Source: Streptomyces sp. CMB-StM0423 (GTDB lineage Bacteria > Actinomycetota > Actinomycetes > Streptomycetales > Streptomycetaceae). From it: a stretch of 64,000 nucleotides of DNA. The stretch covers positions 3,226,501 through 3,290,500 of the forward strand of contig NZ_CP025407.1 of NCBI RefSeq assembly GCF_002847285.1, given 5' to 3'. Below the pieces are notes generated by a model. That model did not search any database, was not told where the DNA came from, and worked only from the letters and a program-made list of their open reading frames with translations. Positions 8,979 through 19,652 of this stretch are shown here, piece after piece (positions within the stretch are counted from its first letter, which is position 1; each line of letters opens with the position of its first letter). A program made the position numbers and the translations under genes.

Positions 8979-11900
8979 TCAGGAGGGAACCAGTCCCAGA
9001 CGTTCGGACAGCCCTTCGGCGAGTGCCGCGAGGGTACGGTGCCGCCACACGAAGTCGCCGGCCAGGCGCACGCCAAGGACCGGTTCGATGCGCGCCCGCA
9101 CCTCGGTGGCCAGCAGCGAGTCGAAGCCCAGGCTGCGCAGCGGGGTCTGCGGATCGATCCTCGTAGCGCCGATCCGGAGCACCGCGCGGATGTGCTCGGC
9201 CAGAAACGTCTCCAGCGCCCGCCGCTGGGCGGTGCCTGCCGGCATGGAGCGCAGCCGCTCCACCAGTTCCCCCGGGCTTTCCTCACTCCCGCTCGCCCCG
9301 GCGTCGCCGTCCGGCCTGACCAGGCTGAAGAAATCCCTGCCCCAGCCGGCTCGGGGAATCCACGTCCCAGCGTCTCCTGGAATGACCCCGGCCTGGACAC
9401 TTCCATGTACCAGCAGTTCCTGCAGCGCCTGGAATCCCATCTCCGTAGGGATGGTCCGGTATCCGCGTCGGGCGAAATCAGTAGCTGCCCCGATTTCACC
9501 CCATGGACCCCAGTTGACCGCCAGCGTGGGCAGCCCGAGAGCCGTTCGCCAGGCCGCGAAGGCATCCAGCCAAGCGTTCGCCGCCGCGTACCCGGCCTGG
9601 CCGGGATTCCCCAGCAGTGACGCCATGGAGGAGTGGACCACGAACCAGTCGAGCCGGTGCGAGGCGGTCGCCCGATGGAGGTGCCATGCGCCGTCGGCCT
9701 TCGGTTTCCATGCCTTATGGAGCCTCTCCTCGTCCAGTGTCGTGACGGCGGCGTCCGCCAGCACCATGGCACCGTGCACGACGCCCCGCAGCGGCCACGG
9801 CTGTTTCCCGGCCGCGGCCACCAGGCGCTCCGCCGTCTGCTGCTCGGCGATGTCGCCCAGCACGACCGTGATCTTGGTGCCCTGGGCGTCGAGGTCGCGC
9901 AGCGTTGCCGTGGCCTCGGGGGTGGGCGTGGTACGCCCGTTCAGCACCAGATGACCGGCGCCCTGCCGGGCCAGCCACTGCGCGGTGGCCAGTCCCACGC
10001 CGCGCAGGCCACCGGTGATGATGTACGCCCCGTCTCGTCGCGCGGTCACTGGCCCGGCAGGCAGCACGGCGACGGTCTCGCCCTTCGCGGGCGTCGTCAG
10101 CACCACCTTGCCCAGGTGGCGTGCTCCCGCCATGAGCCGGAACGCCTGAGAGGCGGCAGTGATCGGAAACGTCGTGGAGTGCAACGGCGCGAGCTCGCCC
10201 GCCGTGAACTGGCCGAGCACCTCCCGCAGCACCGTGTCGAACACCTCCGGCTGTGATCGCTGAAGTTCGATCAGGTCGACGGTACGGAACGTGATGTTGT
10301 GCCGCAGCGGCGAGAGCCCGAGCAGCCCGTCGGAGAGGATGTCGCGCACGCCCAGCTCGATGAAGCGTCCGAAGGGACGGAGTGTTTCCAGCCCGGCTCT
10401 GATGGCCGCTCCCGAGAGGGAGTTCAGCACCACGTCGACGCCCTCGCCGCCGGTTGTCTCGCGGGTCTGGTCCCGGAAGTCCAGCGTCCGGGAATCCATC
10501 ACCTCGGTGATTCCCATAGCCAGCAGATGGCCGCGTTTCTCTGCACTGCCCGCGGTGGCCAGCACCTCCGCCCCCAGATGCCGGGCGACGGCGATGGCCG
10601 CAAGTCCCGTACCACCGGTTGCCGAGTGGATCAGCACGCGTTCCCCCGGGGCAAGCCGCGCGACATGGCGCAGCGCGTACCACGCGGTGAGAAACGGGAT
10701 CGGCAGTCCGGCGGCGGCGACGGCGCCGAGACCCGGGGGGATCGAGGCGACGGCTCTGGCCGGCAGGGTGACGAAGGAGGCGAAGGCGCCGCCCTCCAGA
10801 CTCACGGCGAGTACGTCGTCCCCCACGCAGAAACGCTCGACGCCGGGACCGACGGCCGTAACGACACCCGCGCACTCGAAACCGATCCCGTCGAAGGCAC
10901 CGGTCGCTCCGGCACCGGCGCCGGCGTCGGGGAGCATGCCGAGGGCGATCAGGACGTCGCGGAAGTTCAGCCCGGTGGCGGTCACACGCACCTCGACCTC
11001 GCCGGCGCCGGGCACGATCCGAGGTGACTCGGCCAGCCGCAGGCTCGTCAGATCGCCGGGGCGGCGCACACGCAGCCGGAATCCGTCTTCGCCGCTGCGC
11101 ACCATGCGCGCGGCCAGGACTCGCTCGCCCTTCGCCAGCGGCGTCCGCTCCAGTCTGGCGACGTGCCGCGCCCCGCCGCGCAGCGCCACCTCGTCCTCAA
11201 GGTCCTCGGTGTCGGGCACCTGATAGGACATCAGCTCATGGGCCAGCTCCCGCAGTGCGGCGCGGTCGCCGCCCTTGCCGGTGTCCGGGCCGGAGCGGGC
11301 GTCCGCGTCGACCAGAGTGGCCTGCAACTCGGGGTGCTCCAGCGCCAGCACACGCACCACGCCGCGCAGCGCTCCCTGGGCGGGATCGGCCGTATCGCCG
11401 GGGCGCACCGGGCGGGCGCCCCTCGTCACGGCGTAGAGGCGCACCGACCCGGCCGCCACACCCGTGATCGCCTGTGCGGCGGCAAGCAGGAGCCTGACCT
11501 GCCGCAGGCCCACCGCCGCAGGGTCGTGCCCCGCCTCTCCGTCCCCGTCCCCGTCCTGCCGGCACAGCACCGCTACCACTCGGGGCGGCTCCTCGGATGC
11601 CCCCAGCCGCGCGACGAGTGAGGCCGTCAGCCTCTGAAGTCCTTCGTGAGCGGGAGGCGGCTTCCACACCTCTGCCTTCCCGCCTGCCGACTCGATGGCG
11701 CGGGCCAGCGCACGGGAGCTCTCGGCGTCCTGCCCGCTTTCGCTGATGATCAGCGTGGTCGGCGCCGACACGTCCCGCGACGGGGTGCGGCGCGGGGACT
11801 CGGACCATCTGATGCCGCTGAACCAACTGTCCACCGCTTTGGAGTTCGTGGCGGCGCGCCGTGTGAACTTCAGGCCGTCGATGGACAGCACGGGGCTGCC

Positions 11901-14900
11901 CGCCTGGTCCAGCAACTGCACGTTGCCGGTGAGGGCGTCGTCGCTCGTCTCGGCGATGTGTGAGTGGCAGTACACCGTGGTGGCGGGATCGCCCAGGACA
12001 CGCAGGTCCCGCATCCCCACCGGGAGCAACGTCCCCGAATCGGCCTCCTCGATCAGCCGTGCGGCAACGAGTTGGGCGCACAGGTCGATGAGCACGGGAT
12101 GAACACGCAGAGACGTGGGCACGGACCGCCTGGCCTCCTGGGGGACCTCGACCTGTGCCCAGTAGCTCTCGCCGTCCTCGGCTCCGCGCAACCCCGTCAC
12201 CCCTGCGAAGGCCGGCCCGTGCGTGAGTCCACGGGCCCGCAGGCTCTCGTAGAGGGTGCGCGGGTCGAGGCGCCGGGGATGCCCGGAGGCGAGGGAGCCG
12301 ACCGACGAGAGCGAGGAACGCGGCACCGGAGCGCGGCGGCGCAGCACTGCTGTGGCCTGCAGTACCCAGGTGTCCTTCTCGCCGCGTGCGTAGATCTCAC
12401 ACTGCGCGTGGTCGGCGTCCGTCAGTGTCACGGTGGTGCTGACGGGGGTTCGCTCGGTAAGGCGCAGGAGTTCCAGGAAGCGCAGGTCGGCGACCTCCAC
12501 CTCGTCCGGTCCGGCGTTGAACGCATCGCAGGCGCAGCTCAGCGCGATGGCGCAGTGGACCGCGCCCGGCAGGGCCACCGAGCCGTACACCTGGTGATCC
12601 GCCAGCCAGGGGAGGCGGGAGATGCCGGTGTCCCCGTGCCAGCACAGGCGGTGCGGCGTTCCGGGAATCTCCGTACGCCTGCCGGGTAGCGGGTCGGCAT
12701 CGGCGCCGGCCGGGCTTGCCTCCGAGCGAGGCCGGGGGATCTCCGGACGGGTGAAATGGCGCGTGCGGTCGAACGCGATGGTGGGCACTTCCGCGAGCTG
12801 CGCATCCGCGTAGAGCACGGACCAGTCCACGGTGCCCCCGGCGCAGTGCAGCGCTGCCAACTGAACTCGCAGCGTGGCAAGTTCGTCTTCGTCTCGGAGC
12901 AGCGTGGGCAGCACCACCGGCTCGGTCGCCTGATCGTTGGGCGCGGCGAGGCTGCGGGTGAGGGCCCGGCTCACGACGGGGTGGGGCGAGATCTCCACGT
13001 AGAGCGGGTGGCGGTCGGCGGCAGCGGCGGCCACGGCGGCGGCGAACCGCACCGGGCGGCGCAGGTTCTCGCACCAGTAGCCGGCGTCGAAGGCCGGCCG
13101 GCCGTTGGGGTCGTCGAGCACCGTCGAGTAGAAGGGCAGATGCGGTGACGTGGGTGTCAGATCGACGAGCGCGGCACGGAGATCATCGAGCAGTGGGTCC
13201 ACCTGCGGCGAGTGCGAGGCCACGTCCACCGCGACGGTGGACGCCGGGACGCCGCGCGCCTGCCAGTCCTCCACCATCCGGTGCACGCGGGCCGTGTCCC
13301 CCGCCACCACGGTGGCCCCGGGGGCACCGAGCACCGCCACCGAGACCTGCCCGGCGGGGGTGTCCGGGTCCGCGCCGACCGCGGCGATCTCCGCCTCGAC
13401 CGTCTCCGCGTCCAGTTCCACGCTCGCCATGGCGCCCTTACCGGCGATGCGCTCCAGCAGTGCGGAGCGACGGCAGATCACCCGTACCCCGTCCGGCAGC
13501 GACAATGCTCCGGCGACCACGGCGGCAGCCACCTCGCCCATCGAGTGCCCGATGACCCCGGCCGGCTCCACGCCGTGGCCGCGCCAAGCGGCGGCAAGCG
13601 CGATCTGCAGTGCGAAGAGCACCGGCTGCACCCGTCCGCAGCCACTGACCGGCCGGCCCCGGCGCACCACGTCCAGCACCGAGAATCCGGCCTCTGCGGT
13701 GATGAGTTCGTCCACCTCCGCCAGCGCCGAGGCGAAGGCCGGCACGGTGCCCAGCAACCCGCTGCCCATTCCCGGCCATTGGGAGCCCTGCCCGGAGAAG
13801 ACCCACACGGGCCGACGGGAGATACCCGAACCGACCGAGCCCGTCACCACATGTGGCCCCGCCTGTCCGGCGGCGTACATCCGCAGCGACTCCGCGAGCC
13901 GGCCGTGTGAATCGGCCACTACGCCCAGCCGGCCGCGGCCGGGGCTGCGCCGCATCGCAAGGGTATGGGCGACGTCCCGCAGCGGCACGCTCGCACCGCC
14001 CCCCTCCAGCCACTCGGCCAGGCGGAGCGCAGCGTCCGGCAGCACCGCGGTCGAACTGGCCGGGACCAGGAAGACCTCGGGCGCGGGCGAGGGCGGGGGC
14101 ACCGCCGGCTTCTGCCTGCCCCGGCCGCCGCGTGACCTGCTGGTGGGAGGTTGCTCAAGGACCGCGTGGGCGTTGGTCCCGGCGAATCCGAAGGAAGAGA
14201 CGGAAGCCAGCCGCGATCCGGAGCGGACCGGCCATTCGACGAGCCTGGTGGGCACGAACAGCCGCGTGCCCTCGGGCCGGCACGCCGGATTCCAGTCGGT
14301 GAAGTGGAGGTTGGGGGGGATCAGGCCCCGGCCGAGACTGCCGATGACCTTGATCAGCCCGGCGATACCGGCGGCCGGCTCCAGGTGGCCGAGGTTGGTC
14401 TTCACGGACGTCAGCGCGCACCGGCCGCCATCGGTTCGGCGCTCGCCGTACACCGCGGCCAGACTGGCGAACTCCGCCGGGTCGCCGACGGGCGTGCCGG
14501 TGCCGTGTGTCTCGACCATGCCGACGTCGCACGGGTCGACGCCCGCCGCCGACAGTGCACGGATGTACAAAGCCCGCTGAGCGTCGGAGGAAGGCGCTGC
14601 CAGTCCTTCCGAGGCGCCGTCCTGGTTGACCGCCGAGCCGCGTAGCACGGCCAGCACCCTGTCGCCCGCGCGCACCGCGTCGGCGAGTCGTTTGAGCACG
14701 ACCACACCGCAGCCCTCCCCCCGCACGAAGCCGTCGGCGGCGGCGTCGAAGGCGTGGCAGTGCCCAGCGGCCGACAGCATGCCCATCCGCGCGAACGACT
14801 GCGTGGTCCGGGGCTGGAGGATAAGCGACACGCCCCCGGCCAGAGCGAGTTCGCACTCGCCCGCGTTGAGGGACTGGGCAGCCAGGTGGAGCGCCACGAG

Positions 14901-15497
14901 GGAGGAGGAACAGGCCGTGTCCAGGGACAGCGACGGCCCTCGCAGGCCGAGGAGGTAGGAGATCCGGCCCGGGGCGACACAATGGCCGTTGGTCAGGACG
15001 GAGCCTTCCAGTTCGCGCGGGTGGCCCGTGAGTCCGTCCATGTAGTCGTGGTAGCTCATGCCGGTGAAGACGCCCACGGGCATCCCGTTGAGCGACTCGG
15101 GGCGGAATCCGGCGTGCTCGAAAGCCTCCCACGCCACCTCAAGCAGCAACCGGTGCTGCGGGTCGAGAACTTCTGCCTCGCGGCCCGAGACGCCGAAGAA
15201 GTCGGCGTCGAAGCCTGAGACGTTGCGCAGGAAGCCGCCCCAGGGGCGGAACTGGGAGTCCGCACCTGCACTCAGCTCCGCCCGGTCCGAAGACAGCTCA
15301 CCGACGGCGTCACGTCCGTCCGCCAGAAGCTGCCAGAGAGCCGCAGGAGAATCGGCGTCGCCGGGCAGCCGGCACCCCGCGCCGAGCACGGCGATCGCCG
15401 CACCACGCCCCCTCCGCGCGGCGTCGGGGAATCCCCCGCCTGCCTGCCCGGCGGTCCCGTCGTTCGCGCGGGCCGGCGCGTGTGGGTTGTCGTCCAT
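8979..15497 (-). CDS. Fully reducing Mas-like type I polyketide synthase
   Basis: The 2172-residue single-module synthase reads KS-AT-DH-ER-KR-ACP. KS: Cys196 in DTACSSS, His331 in ETHGTGT, His371 in KTNLGH. AT (about 565-870): Ser652 in GHSMGE and a VASH motif at 759-762, closer to the methylmalonyl YASH than to the malonyl HAFH signature. [12 protein letters not shown] (His968) and partner Asp1138. [10 protein letters not shown] nucleotide loop. [10 protein letters not shown] with Ser/Tyr/Asn in [19 protein letters not shown]: Ser about 2127 in GFDSLL. Length, order and the [11 protein letters not shown] motif resemble iterative mycobacterial Mas/Pks5 enzymes that make methyl-branched fatty acids. 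There is no thioesterase or loading domain, so priming and release must involve other proteins. All active-site residues appear intact. It is the last gene of the operon, 15 bases after the stand-alone KS. Confidence 0.92.
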   Translation of the reverse strand: MDDNPHAPARANDGTAGQAGGGFPDAARRGRGAAIAVLGAGCRLPGDADSPAALWQLLADGRDAVGELSSDRAELSAGADSQFRPWGGFLRNVSGFDADFFGVSGREAEVLDPQHRLLLEVAWEAFEHAGFRPESLNGMPVGVFTGMSYHDYMDGLTGHPRELEGSVLTNGHCVAPGRISYLLGLRGPSLSLDTACSSSLVALHLAAQSLNAGECELALAGGVSLILQPRTTQSFARMGMLSAAGHCHAFDAAADGFVRGEGCGVVVLKRLADAVRAGDRVLAVLRGSAVNQDGASEGLAAPSSDAQRALYIRALSAAGVDPCDVGMVETHGTGTPVGDPAEFASLAAVYGERRTDGGRCALTSVKTNLGHLEPAAGIAGLIKVIGSLGRGLIPPNLHFTDWNPACRPEGTRLFVPTRLVEWPVRSGSRLASVSSFGFAGTNAHAVLEQPPTSRSRGGRGRQKPAVPPPSPAPEVFLVPASSTAVLPDAALRLAEWLEGGGASVPLRDVAHTLAMRRSPGRGRLGVVADSHGRLAESLRMYAAGQAGPHVVTGSVGSGISRRPVWVFSGQGSQWPGMGSGLLGTVPAFASALAEVDELITAEAGFSVLDVVRRGRPVSGCGRVQPVLFALQIALAAAWRGHGVEPAGVIGHSMGEVAAAVVAGALSLPDGVRVICRRSALLERIAGKGAMASVELDAETVEAEIAAVGADPDTPAGQVSVAVLGAPGATVVAGDTARVHRMVEDWQARGVPASTVAVDVASHSPQVDPLLDDLRAALVDLTPTSPHLPFYSTVLDDPNGRPAFDAGYWCENLRRPVRFAAAVAAAAADRHPLYVEISPHPVVSRALTRSLAAPNDQATEPVVLPTLLRDEDELATLRVQLAALHCAGGTVDWSVLYADAQLAEVPTIAFDRTRHFTRPEIPRPRSEASPAGADADPLPGRRTEIPGTPHRLCWHGDTGISRLPWLADHQVYGSVALPGAVHCAIALSCACDAFNAGPDEVEVADLRFLELLRLTERTPVSTTVTLTDADHAQCEIYARGEKDTWVLQATAVLRRRAPVPRSSLSSVGSLASGHPRRLDPRTLYESLRARGLTHGPAFAGVTGLRGAEDGESYWAQVEVPQEARRSVPTSLRVHPVLIDLCAQLVAARLIEEADSGTLLPVGMRDLRVLGDPATTVYCHSHIAETSDDALTGNVQLLDQAGSPVLSIDGLKFTRRAATNSKAVDSWFSGIRWSESPRRTPSRDVSAPTTLIISESGQDAESSRALARAIESAGGKAEVWKPPPAHEGLQRLTASLVARLGASEEPPRVVAVLCRQDGDGDGEAGHDPAAVGLRQVRLLLAAAQAITGVAAGSVRLYAVTRGARPVRPGDTADPAQGALRGVVRVLALEHPELQATLVDADARSGPDTGKGGDRAALRELAHELMSYQVPDTEDLEDEVALRGGARHVARLERTPLAKGERVLAARMVRSGEDGFRLRVRRPGDLTSLRLAESPRIVPGAGEVEVRVTATGLNFRDVLIALGMLPDAGAGAGATGAFDGIGFECAGVVTAVGPGVERFCVGDDVLAVSLEGGAFASFVTLPARAVASIPPGLGAVAAAGLPIPFLTAWYALRHVARLAPGERVLIHSATGGTGLAAIAVARHLGAEVLATAGSAEKRGHLLAMGITEVMDSRTLDFRDQTRETTGGEGVDVVLNSLSGAAIRAGLETLRPFGRFIELGVRDILSDGLLGLSPLRHNITFRTVDLIELQRSQPEVFDTVLREVLGQFTAGELAPLHSTTFPITAASQAFRLMAGARHLGKVVLTTPAKGETVAVLPAGPVTARRDGAYIITGGLRGVGLATAQWLARQGAGHLVLNGRTTPTPEATATLRDLDAQGTKITVVLGDIAEQQTAERLVAAAGKQPWPLRGVVHGAMVLADAAVTTLDEERLHKAWKPKADGAWHLHRATASHRLDWFVVHSSMASLLGNPGQAGYAAANAWLDAFAAWRTALGLPTLAVNWGPWGEIGAATDFARRGYRTIPTEMGFQALQELLVHGSVQAGVIPGDAGTWIPRAGWGRDFFSLVRPDGDAGASGSEESPGELVERLRSMPAGTAQRRALETFLAEHIRAVLRIGATRIDPQTPLRSLGFDSLLATEVRARIEPVLGVRLAGDFVWRHRTLAALAEGLSERLGLVPS

Positions 15498-15512
15498 GAC
15501 TGGCCTCTCTCC

Positions 15513-16826
15513 CTACACCGCGTCCGCGCTGCCCAGGAGCATGGCGTGTTTCACGCCGCCGACCTGGTAGTTGAAGCTGAACGCGTGGTCGAAGTCGAGT
15601 GGGCGGGTCCTCGTGCCCGGCACGGGATCGAAGGGGAGCCCGTCGGTGGGCTGCTCGCAGTTGGCCGTCGGGCACACCTCGCCGTGCTCCATCATCAACA
15701 GCGTCAGCGCGGCGCCCAGACAGCCGGCCGCGGAGCCGTTGTGGCCGAAGATGCCTTCCTGCGACGTCATCAGCAGGTCGGAGGAGTCGCCGTACAGCTC
15801 CCTGACCGCCGCGGACTCGAAAGCGGTCACCACGGTGTTGCCGTCGCTGCCGCCGTGCACGTAGCCGATCTGCGACAGGCTCCAGGTCTCCCCGAGGCAG
15901 GCACGGACGGCCCTGACCAGCTCGGCACCCGTTTCGTCGCAGGCCAGCGGATTCGCCAGCCCGTCGCGGGTCATCGCCGTGGCGAGGATCTGGCCGTAGA
16001 CATGCGCGCCGCGCTCCTCGGCGTGGCCACGGCTCTCCACGATGAGCGTGGCGGAGCCGGCACCGTGGTTGATGCTGCGGGCGCGACGGTCGTAGGGGCG
16101 CATCAGGTCCTCGAAGGACGGGACGAGCTCCGGCATCCCGTCGGTGCGCAGAGCGTCGTACGTGCGCTGGGCACCGCGCAGCAGCCGCTGGACCTTTTCG
16201 ATCAGGTCGATGCTGAAGACATCGACACCCGTCACGGCGGCGACCTCCACCTCGTTCTGGGCGATGAGCCGCCGCGCCTGGCCGAGTTGTACGGCAGAGG
16301 AAGCGCAGCCGCAAGAGATCGTGAAGCACGGGCCGGTGGAACAGGTCAGCGCCGCCTGGACGAGGGACACGTCGGAAGGCGTCATGGCCTGCTCGGCCGC
16401 CACGAAGAGTTCCATCGCCTCCTGCGGACTGGTCCCCGCCGGATCGGCGCCCAGCACCGACATGTAGCTGTCGATGTTGGCATCGATACCGCCGCGCCCC
16501 GCCAGGATGGCCGCCTCGGCGAGCGCTGGGGAGCGGAGCTCCAACCCGGCGTCCGCGCATGCCTCGACGAAGGAGACCAGGCCGAAGCGGTGGGCCGCGG
16601 TGTAGTGCCTGGAGAAGAACTCGGGAACGTCGGGGAGGCGTTCGGTGAACATCTCGGGGGTGAGTTCCACGGACCCGTAGTACATGGGCGCGGCCCTCAG
16701 GAAGGTGCCGCCGCGTGACGCGACCTGCCAGAGATCGTCGGCAGTGAAGGTGGGTGTGGGGTCGCCTGGCAAGCAGAATCCCATGCCGGTGACAACAACG
16801 TCCTGGGCGCTCCTGGATCGATTCAT
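15513..16826 (-). CDS. Stand-alone beta-ketoacyl synthase
   Basis: The 437-residue thiolase-fold condensing enzyme starts DVVVTGMGFCLPG, as FabF/KS proteins do. The nucleophile is Cys174 in SCGCASS. The two histidines are His324 in VHGGSDGN, where HGTGT is usual, and His362 in GHNGSAAG. The conserved lysine usually found six residues before the second His is Gln356 here. Cys-His-His is retained, so chemistry is plausible but altered. A priming or chain-transfer role for the downstream PKS is inferred from position: the gene ends 15 bases before the PKS start, with a ribosome site AAGGAA before its own ATG. It is not a chain-length factor, because the Cys is present. Confidence 0.85.
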   Translation of the reverse strand: MNRSRSAQDVVVTGMGFCLPGDPTPTFTADDLWQVASRGGTFLRAAPMYYGSVELTPEMFTERLPDVPEFFSRHYTAAHRFGLVSFVEACADAGLELRSPALAEAAILAGRGGIDANIDSYMSVLGADPAGTSPQEAMELFVAAEQAMTPSDVSLVQAALTCSTGPCFTISCGCASSAVQLGQARRLIAQNEVEVAAVTGVDVFSIDLIEKVQRLLRGAQRTYDALRTDGMPELVPSFEDLMRPYDRRARSINHGAGSATLIVESRGHAEERGAHVYGQILATAMTRDGLANPLACDETGAELVRAVRACLGETWSLSQIGYVHGGSDGNTVVTAFESAAVRELYGDSSDLLMTSQEGIFGHNGSAAGCLGAALTLLMMEHGEVCPTANCEQPTDGLPFDPVPGTRTRPLDFDHAFSFNYQVGGVKHAMLLGSADAV

Positions 16827-16866
16827 CGGCGTTCCTTGTCTGAGGCGTGCGTCTGGCGGCGCAGAA

Positions 16867-17076
16867 TCATTCCGCGATGAAGGTGCGATTGCGCCATCGA
16901 TAGACCGGCGTGAGGATTCCGCTCACCTCGATGTACTCGCCGAGGAATTCGAAGTGCTCATAGCCGTTCCCCTGCATGATCTTGACCTTGCTCTCGTGAT
17001 CCACCCTGGCCGCGGCGGGCAGGAGCGGAATCACGAACGGGCAATCGGCAAGAATGACGATCTTCGAATGCGGCAC
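16867..17076 (-). CDS. Small DUF5988-like protein
   Basis: A 69-residue protein begins MPHSKIVILADCPFVIPLLP from a GTG that has AAGGA seven bases upstream. A longer form from a GTG at 17097 lacks a ribosome site and is rejected. The C-terminal part (GYEHFEFLGEY, then PVYRWRNRTFIAE) resembles the small family often labelled DUF5988, found beside polyketide genes in actinomycetes; that match is from memory. It has no catalytic motif, signal or membrane segment. As the first gene of the DUF5988-KS-PKS unit, 40 bases ahead of the ketosynthase, it probably serves PKS function or stability. Confidence 0.65.
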   Translation of the reverse strand: MPHSKIVILADCPFVIPLLPAAARVDHESKVKIMQGNGYEHFEFLGEYIEVSGILTPVYRWRNRTFIAE

Positions 17077-17156
17077 TGGACTGTCCTTCCGGTACACCCG
17101 GTCATGAAGAATACGTAACCGAACTCCTGCCTTCGCCGGCTAACCTGCCGAGGGTT

Positions 17157-17583
17157 TCAATGTCTGAGATGAGCGCCCGACGCGACCGCGTTGCCGCCGG
17201 GCCGGCGACCGTCACCGTCGACACTGGCCGTGGCGACGGTGACGGTCACGGGCCCGGCGGCGGAGCTCGCGGCCACTGCGGCGGCGAACCGGAGACTGCC
17301 GCCACCCCTCACCGGGCCGTTCTCTGTGCAGAGGCCAGAACTTGCAGGGAGGGGAATGCAGAGGAATCGCACTGGGTCGCAGGTGCCGTCCGGCGTAGTG
17401 ACGTGGGGGTTCGCAACACCACTCCCGGAGGGAGGGGACCGCAGGGACTGCGGTCGCGGTACCGGCTGCCATGACCACGCCTCCGGCGCCGAAAGTCACG
17501 CCCGGGGGGTCAGCGAGGCCGGGTGCCCTGTTGGTGACGGCGCTCCCGCCGCCGGTCGATCCCTCATCGGGTGAGATCGGCAC
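17157..17583 (-). pseudogene. Frameshifted IPT/TIG gene remnant
   Basis: A GTG at 17583 has a perfect AAGGAG five bases upstream and reads MPISPDEGSTGGGSAVT, then GVTFGAGG. This is the same start-straight-into-TIG layout as the intact genes at 3862-5777. Around 17425 the coding sense jumps to another frame, which reads SGSGVANPHVTTPDGTCDP and then [15 protein letters not shown] and VTVTVATASV before a stop at 17157. One frameshift therefore restores a TIG-like protein of about 140 residues. It could be a decayed gene, a programmed shift or a sequencing error; the diverged residues favour decay. It lies on the same strand as the PKS operon and directly upstream of it. Confidence 0.6.
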
Positions 17584-18185
17584 GATCACTCCTTGGCTCA
17601 GGATCCGATTTCGCTTCTTCGTTGCGCATCCGGAACTCCCCGATCCGGGTGGGCAATACGCATGGCGCCGCACCGGGGTCGAGAGATCGACCGATGGGTC
17701 ACGTAGAACCAGCCCGGCGCCTGAGATCAAATGGCAGATCCATATCCTCGGCGGGAACGCAGATACGGCACGTAACAACGCCCATTGACGTTCCCTGGCG
17801 ATGGTGAATGACCTACCAGATGCCCGATTTCAATACTCCACACGAGGAACTCAGGCGCAACAACAAGTGTGCGGACTCACCCGAAAGATGGAGCGCGTAA
17901 GTCCCGGAAGTACCACCGGCGCGACAAGGGTGCCCGAACGATTCACTTCGTGAGCACCGCCCCCGAAAGGCGACGGAAATGTCGCTGTTTGAACACCAGG
18001 CCCGGGAATCGCAACCCGCGCTTCCGAAAACGCCTCTTCGAGCCCGCCGCGCGCCCTGCCGAGGTCATCCGGATCGGTTCAGGCTGATCCTACTGAACGC
18101 CGAGCGCTGAGCCGGCATCCCGGCAGGAAACCCTCTCTCGCGCATTCGGTGGGCAACGGTGATCTCACACAGTCAGGAGCACATA
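17584..18185. other. Intergenic region, no supported gene
   Basis: About 600 bases between the TIG remnant and the small secreted protein. Composition is lower in GC than neighbouring genes, and none of the short frames show third-position bias or a recognisable product. It must contain the promoter of the TIG remnant (minus) and of the secreted protein (plus). I see no repeat, tRNA or clear operator. Confidence 0.5.
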
Positions 18186-18188
18186 GTG

Positions 18189-18509
18189 ATGAACAGGATG
18201 CGCATGGGCCGGCGTTCCGCGCGGGCCATGGCGGTCGGTGCGGTAGCCGCACTGGGGCTGGCGGCCACGGCCACCGGCACGGCGGCCGCCGCACAGCCGA
18301 CACAGCAACAGGTACCGACGTACACCTGCGGCGGAGGCTTGACGGCGGGCTATCTCGTCACCGGCTTCGACTGCACCGCGTCGGCCGGCGCGCCGAGGAT
18401 CGGCCTGGTCGACGGCCCCTTCGTGATCACCATTCCGGCCGGCAGCTTCACCTGTAAATCCGGGGTGGCCGCCGTGCCGGTGACGGTAATCGGGCTCGGC
18501 TGCGAGTGA
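18189..18509 (+). CDS. Small secreted four-cysteine protein
   Basis: The 106-residue product has a Sec signal peptide (MNRMRMGRRSARAM, then an Ala/Val/Gly core ending TAAAA). A mature region of about 73 residues has four cysteines (TYTCGGG, GFDCTAS, SFTCKSG, GLGCE), enough for two disulfides. No family is recognised. AGGAG lies nine bases before the ATG and six before an in-frame GTG at 18186, so the start may be one codon earlier. It is divergent from the TIG remnant and marks the right edge of the accessory-looking region. An inhibitor, toxin-like or surface role is possible, but nothing in the sequence decides it. Confidence 0.6.
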   Translation: MNRMRMGRRSARAMAVGAVAALGLAATATGTAAAAQPTQQQVPTYTCGGGLTAGYLVTGFDCTASAGAPRIGLVDGPFVITIPAGSFTCKSGVAAVPVTVIGLGCE

Positions 18510-18696
18510 GGCTGCCCCGGGTCCGCCTGCCCGAGGCACCGGCGGGGAGTCACGGTGCCCGGTTCGGCAGTAGGTGACGCTGCCGAGATTGCTGACCCGG
18601 TGCATAGGCGGGGGCGGTCGCGCATCGCGGCCGCCCCCGCCGAACAAGTTGTCCGGGCCGGTGTGCGAAGCAGGATCTTCGCAACTCAGCAGCCAA

Positions 18697-19185
18697 CTAA
18701 CGGTAGTTGACGAACTGGACGGCGAAGTCGAGGTCCTTGCCCTTGATGAGGTTGATGACGTCTTGGAGCGAGTCCCGGCTCTTGGAGGTCACCCGCAGCT
18801 CGTCCCCCTGCACCTGGGCCTTGACCCCCTTGGGCCCCTCGTCGCGGACGATCTTCGCGAGCTTCTTCGCGTCGTCCTGGGAGATGCCCTCCTTGACGGT
18901 GGAGTACAGCTTGTACTCCTTCCCGGACGCCTGCGGCTCCCCCGACTCCAGTGCCTTCAGCGAGATCCCCCGCTTGACCAGCTTGGACTGGAAGATGTCC
19001 AGCACGGCCTTGGCCCGCTCCTCGGCGTTGGCCCGGATCTCGATCCGCTCCCCGGACCAGGCGATGGCGGCGCCGACGCCCTTGAAGTCGTAGCGCTGCG
19101 AGATCTCCTTGGCCGCCTGGTTGAGAGCGTTGTCGACCTCCTGCCGATCGACCTTCGAGACGATGTCGAAACTGGAGTCGGCCAT
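18697..19185 (-). CDS. YajQ family nucleotide-binding protein
   Basis: The 162-residue protein starts [20 protein letters not shown] and contains [34 protein letters not shown] and [11 protein letters not shown], spanning the full length of the YajQ family (about 163 aa). YajQ proteins have two ferredoxin-like domains; members bind cyclic di-GMP or nucleic acid. GAGGAG precedes the ATG. It is a single gene, transcribed away from the tRNA-Tyr gene, and a standard actinomycete housekeeping locus. Whether this copy binds cyclic di-GMP cannot be read from the sequence. Confidence 0.93.
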   Translation of the reverse strand: MADSSFDIVSKVDRQEVDNALNQAAKEISQRYDFKGVGAAIAWSGERIEIRANAEERAKAVLDIFQSKLVKRGISLKALESGEPQASGKEYKLYSTVKEGISQDDAKKLAKIVRDEGPKGVKAQVQGDELRVTSKSRDSLQDVINLIKGKDLDFAVQFVNYR

Positions 19186-19370
19186 CTTCGGTGCGCTCCT
19201 CGTGCACTGGTTCCCTGGTACCGCACCCCGGTCCCCGGGGCCGTAGCCCAGCCTAGCCACCCCACCCGACCCACGAGCCCCACAACCGAGTGGCGAACCA
19301 CCCCCGGCCATCGGGTATGGTTTACGACGTTGCCAGGCGGCCCCAGCGGCCGGACCAGGCGACATCCCCA

Positions 19371-19452
<82 letters not shown>

Positions 19453-19461
19453 CACATGGAG

Positions 19462-19499
19462 AAGGGCCCGTGACCAGCATGCCTGCTGGGCGGGCCCTT
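19462..19499 (+). terminator. Terminator after tRNA-Tyr
   Basis: AAGGGCCCG and CGGGCCCTT form a perfect 9-bp stem about 10 bases after the tRNA, followed by TTCGCG. Confidence 0.75.
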
Positions 19500-19652
19500 T
19501 CGCGTTCCCGGTCTCCGCGCTAAGTGCCGCGTTGCGGCCAGCCGTTGTGGGGTAGTGCTCGATTGGCTCCCGTGGGCGTGCGGGGGGTGGTCGGTTTGTT
19601 TAGGTTCTGGGCTGTATGGGTCTTGCTCAAGGTACGGAGCGGAGGAGCCTTT

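Noticed and set aside
17212..17778. A 188-codon minus-strand frame as an intact gene
   Set aside because: Only the part from 17583 is TIG-like, and its 3' half is out of frame with the recognisable sequence. It is better explained as a frameshifted remnant.
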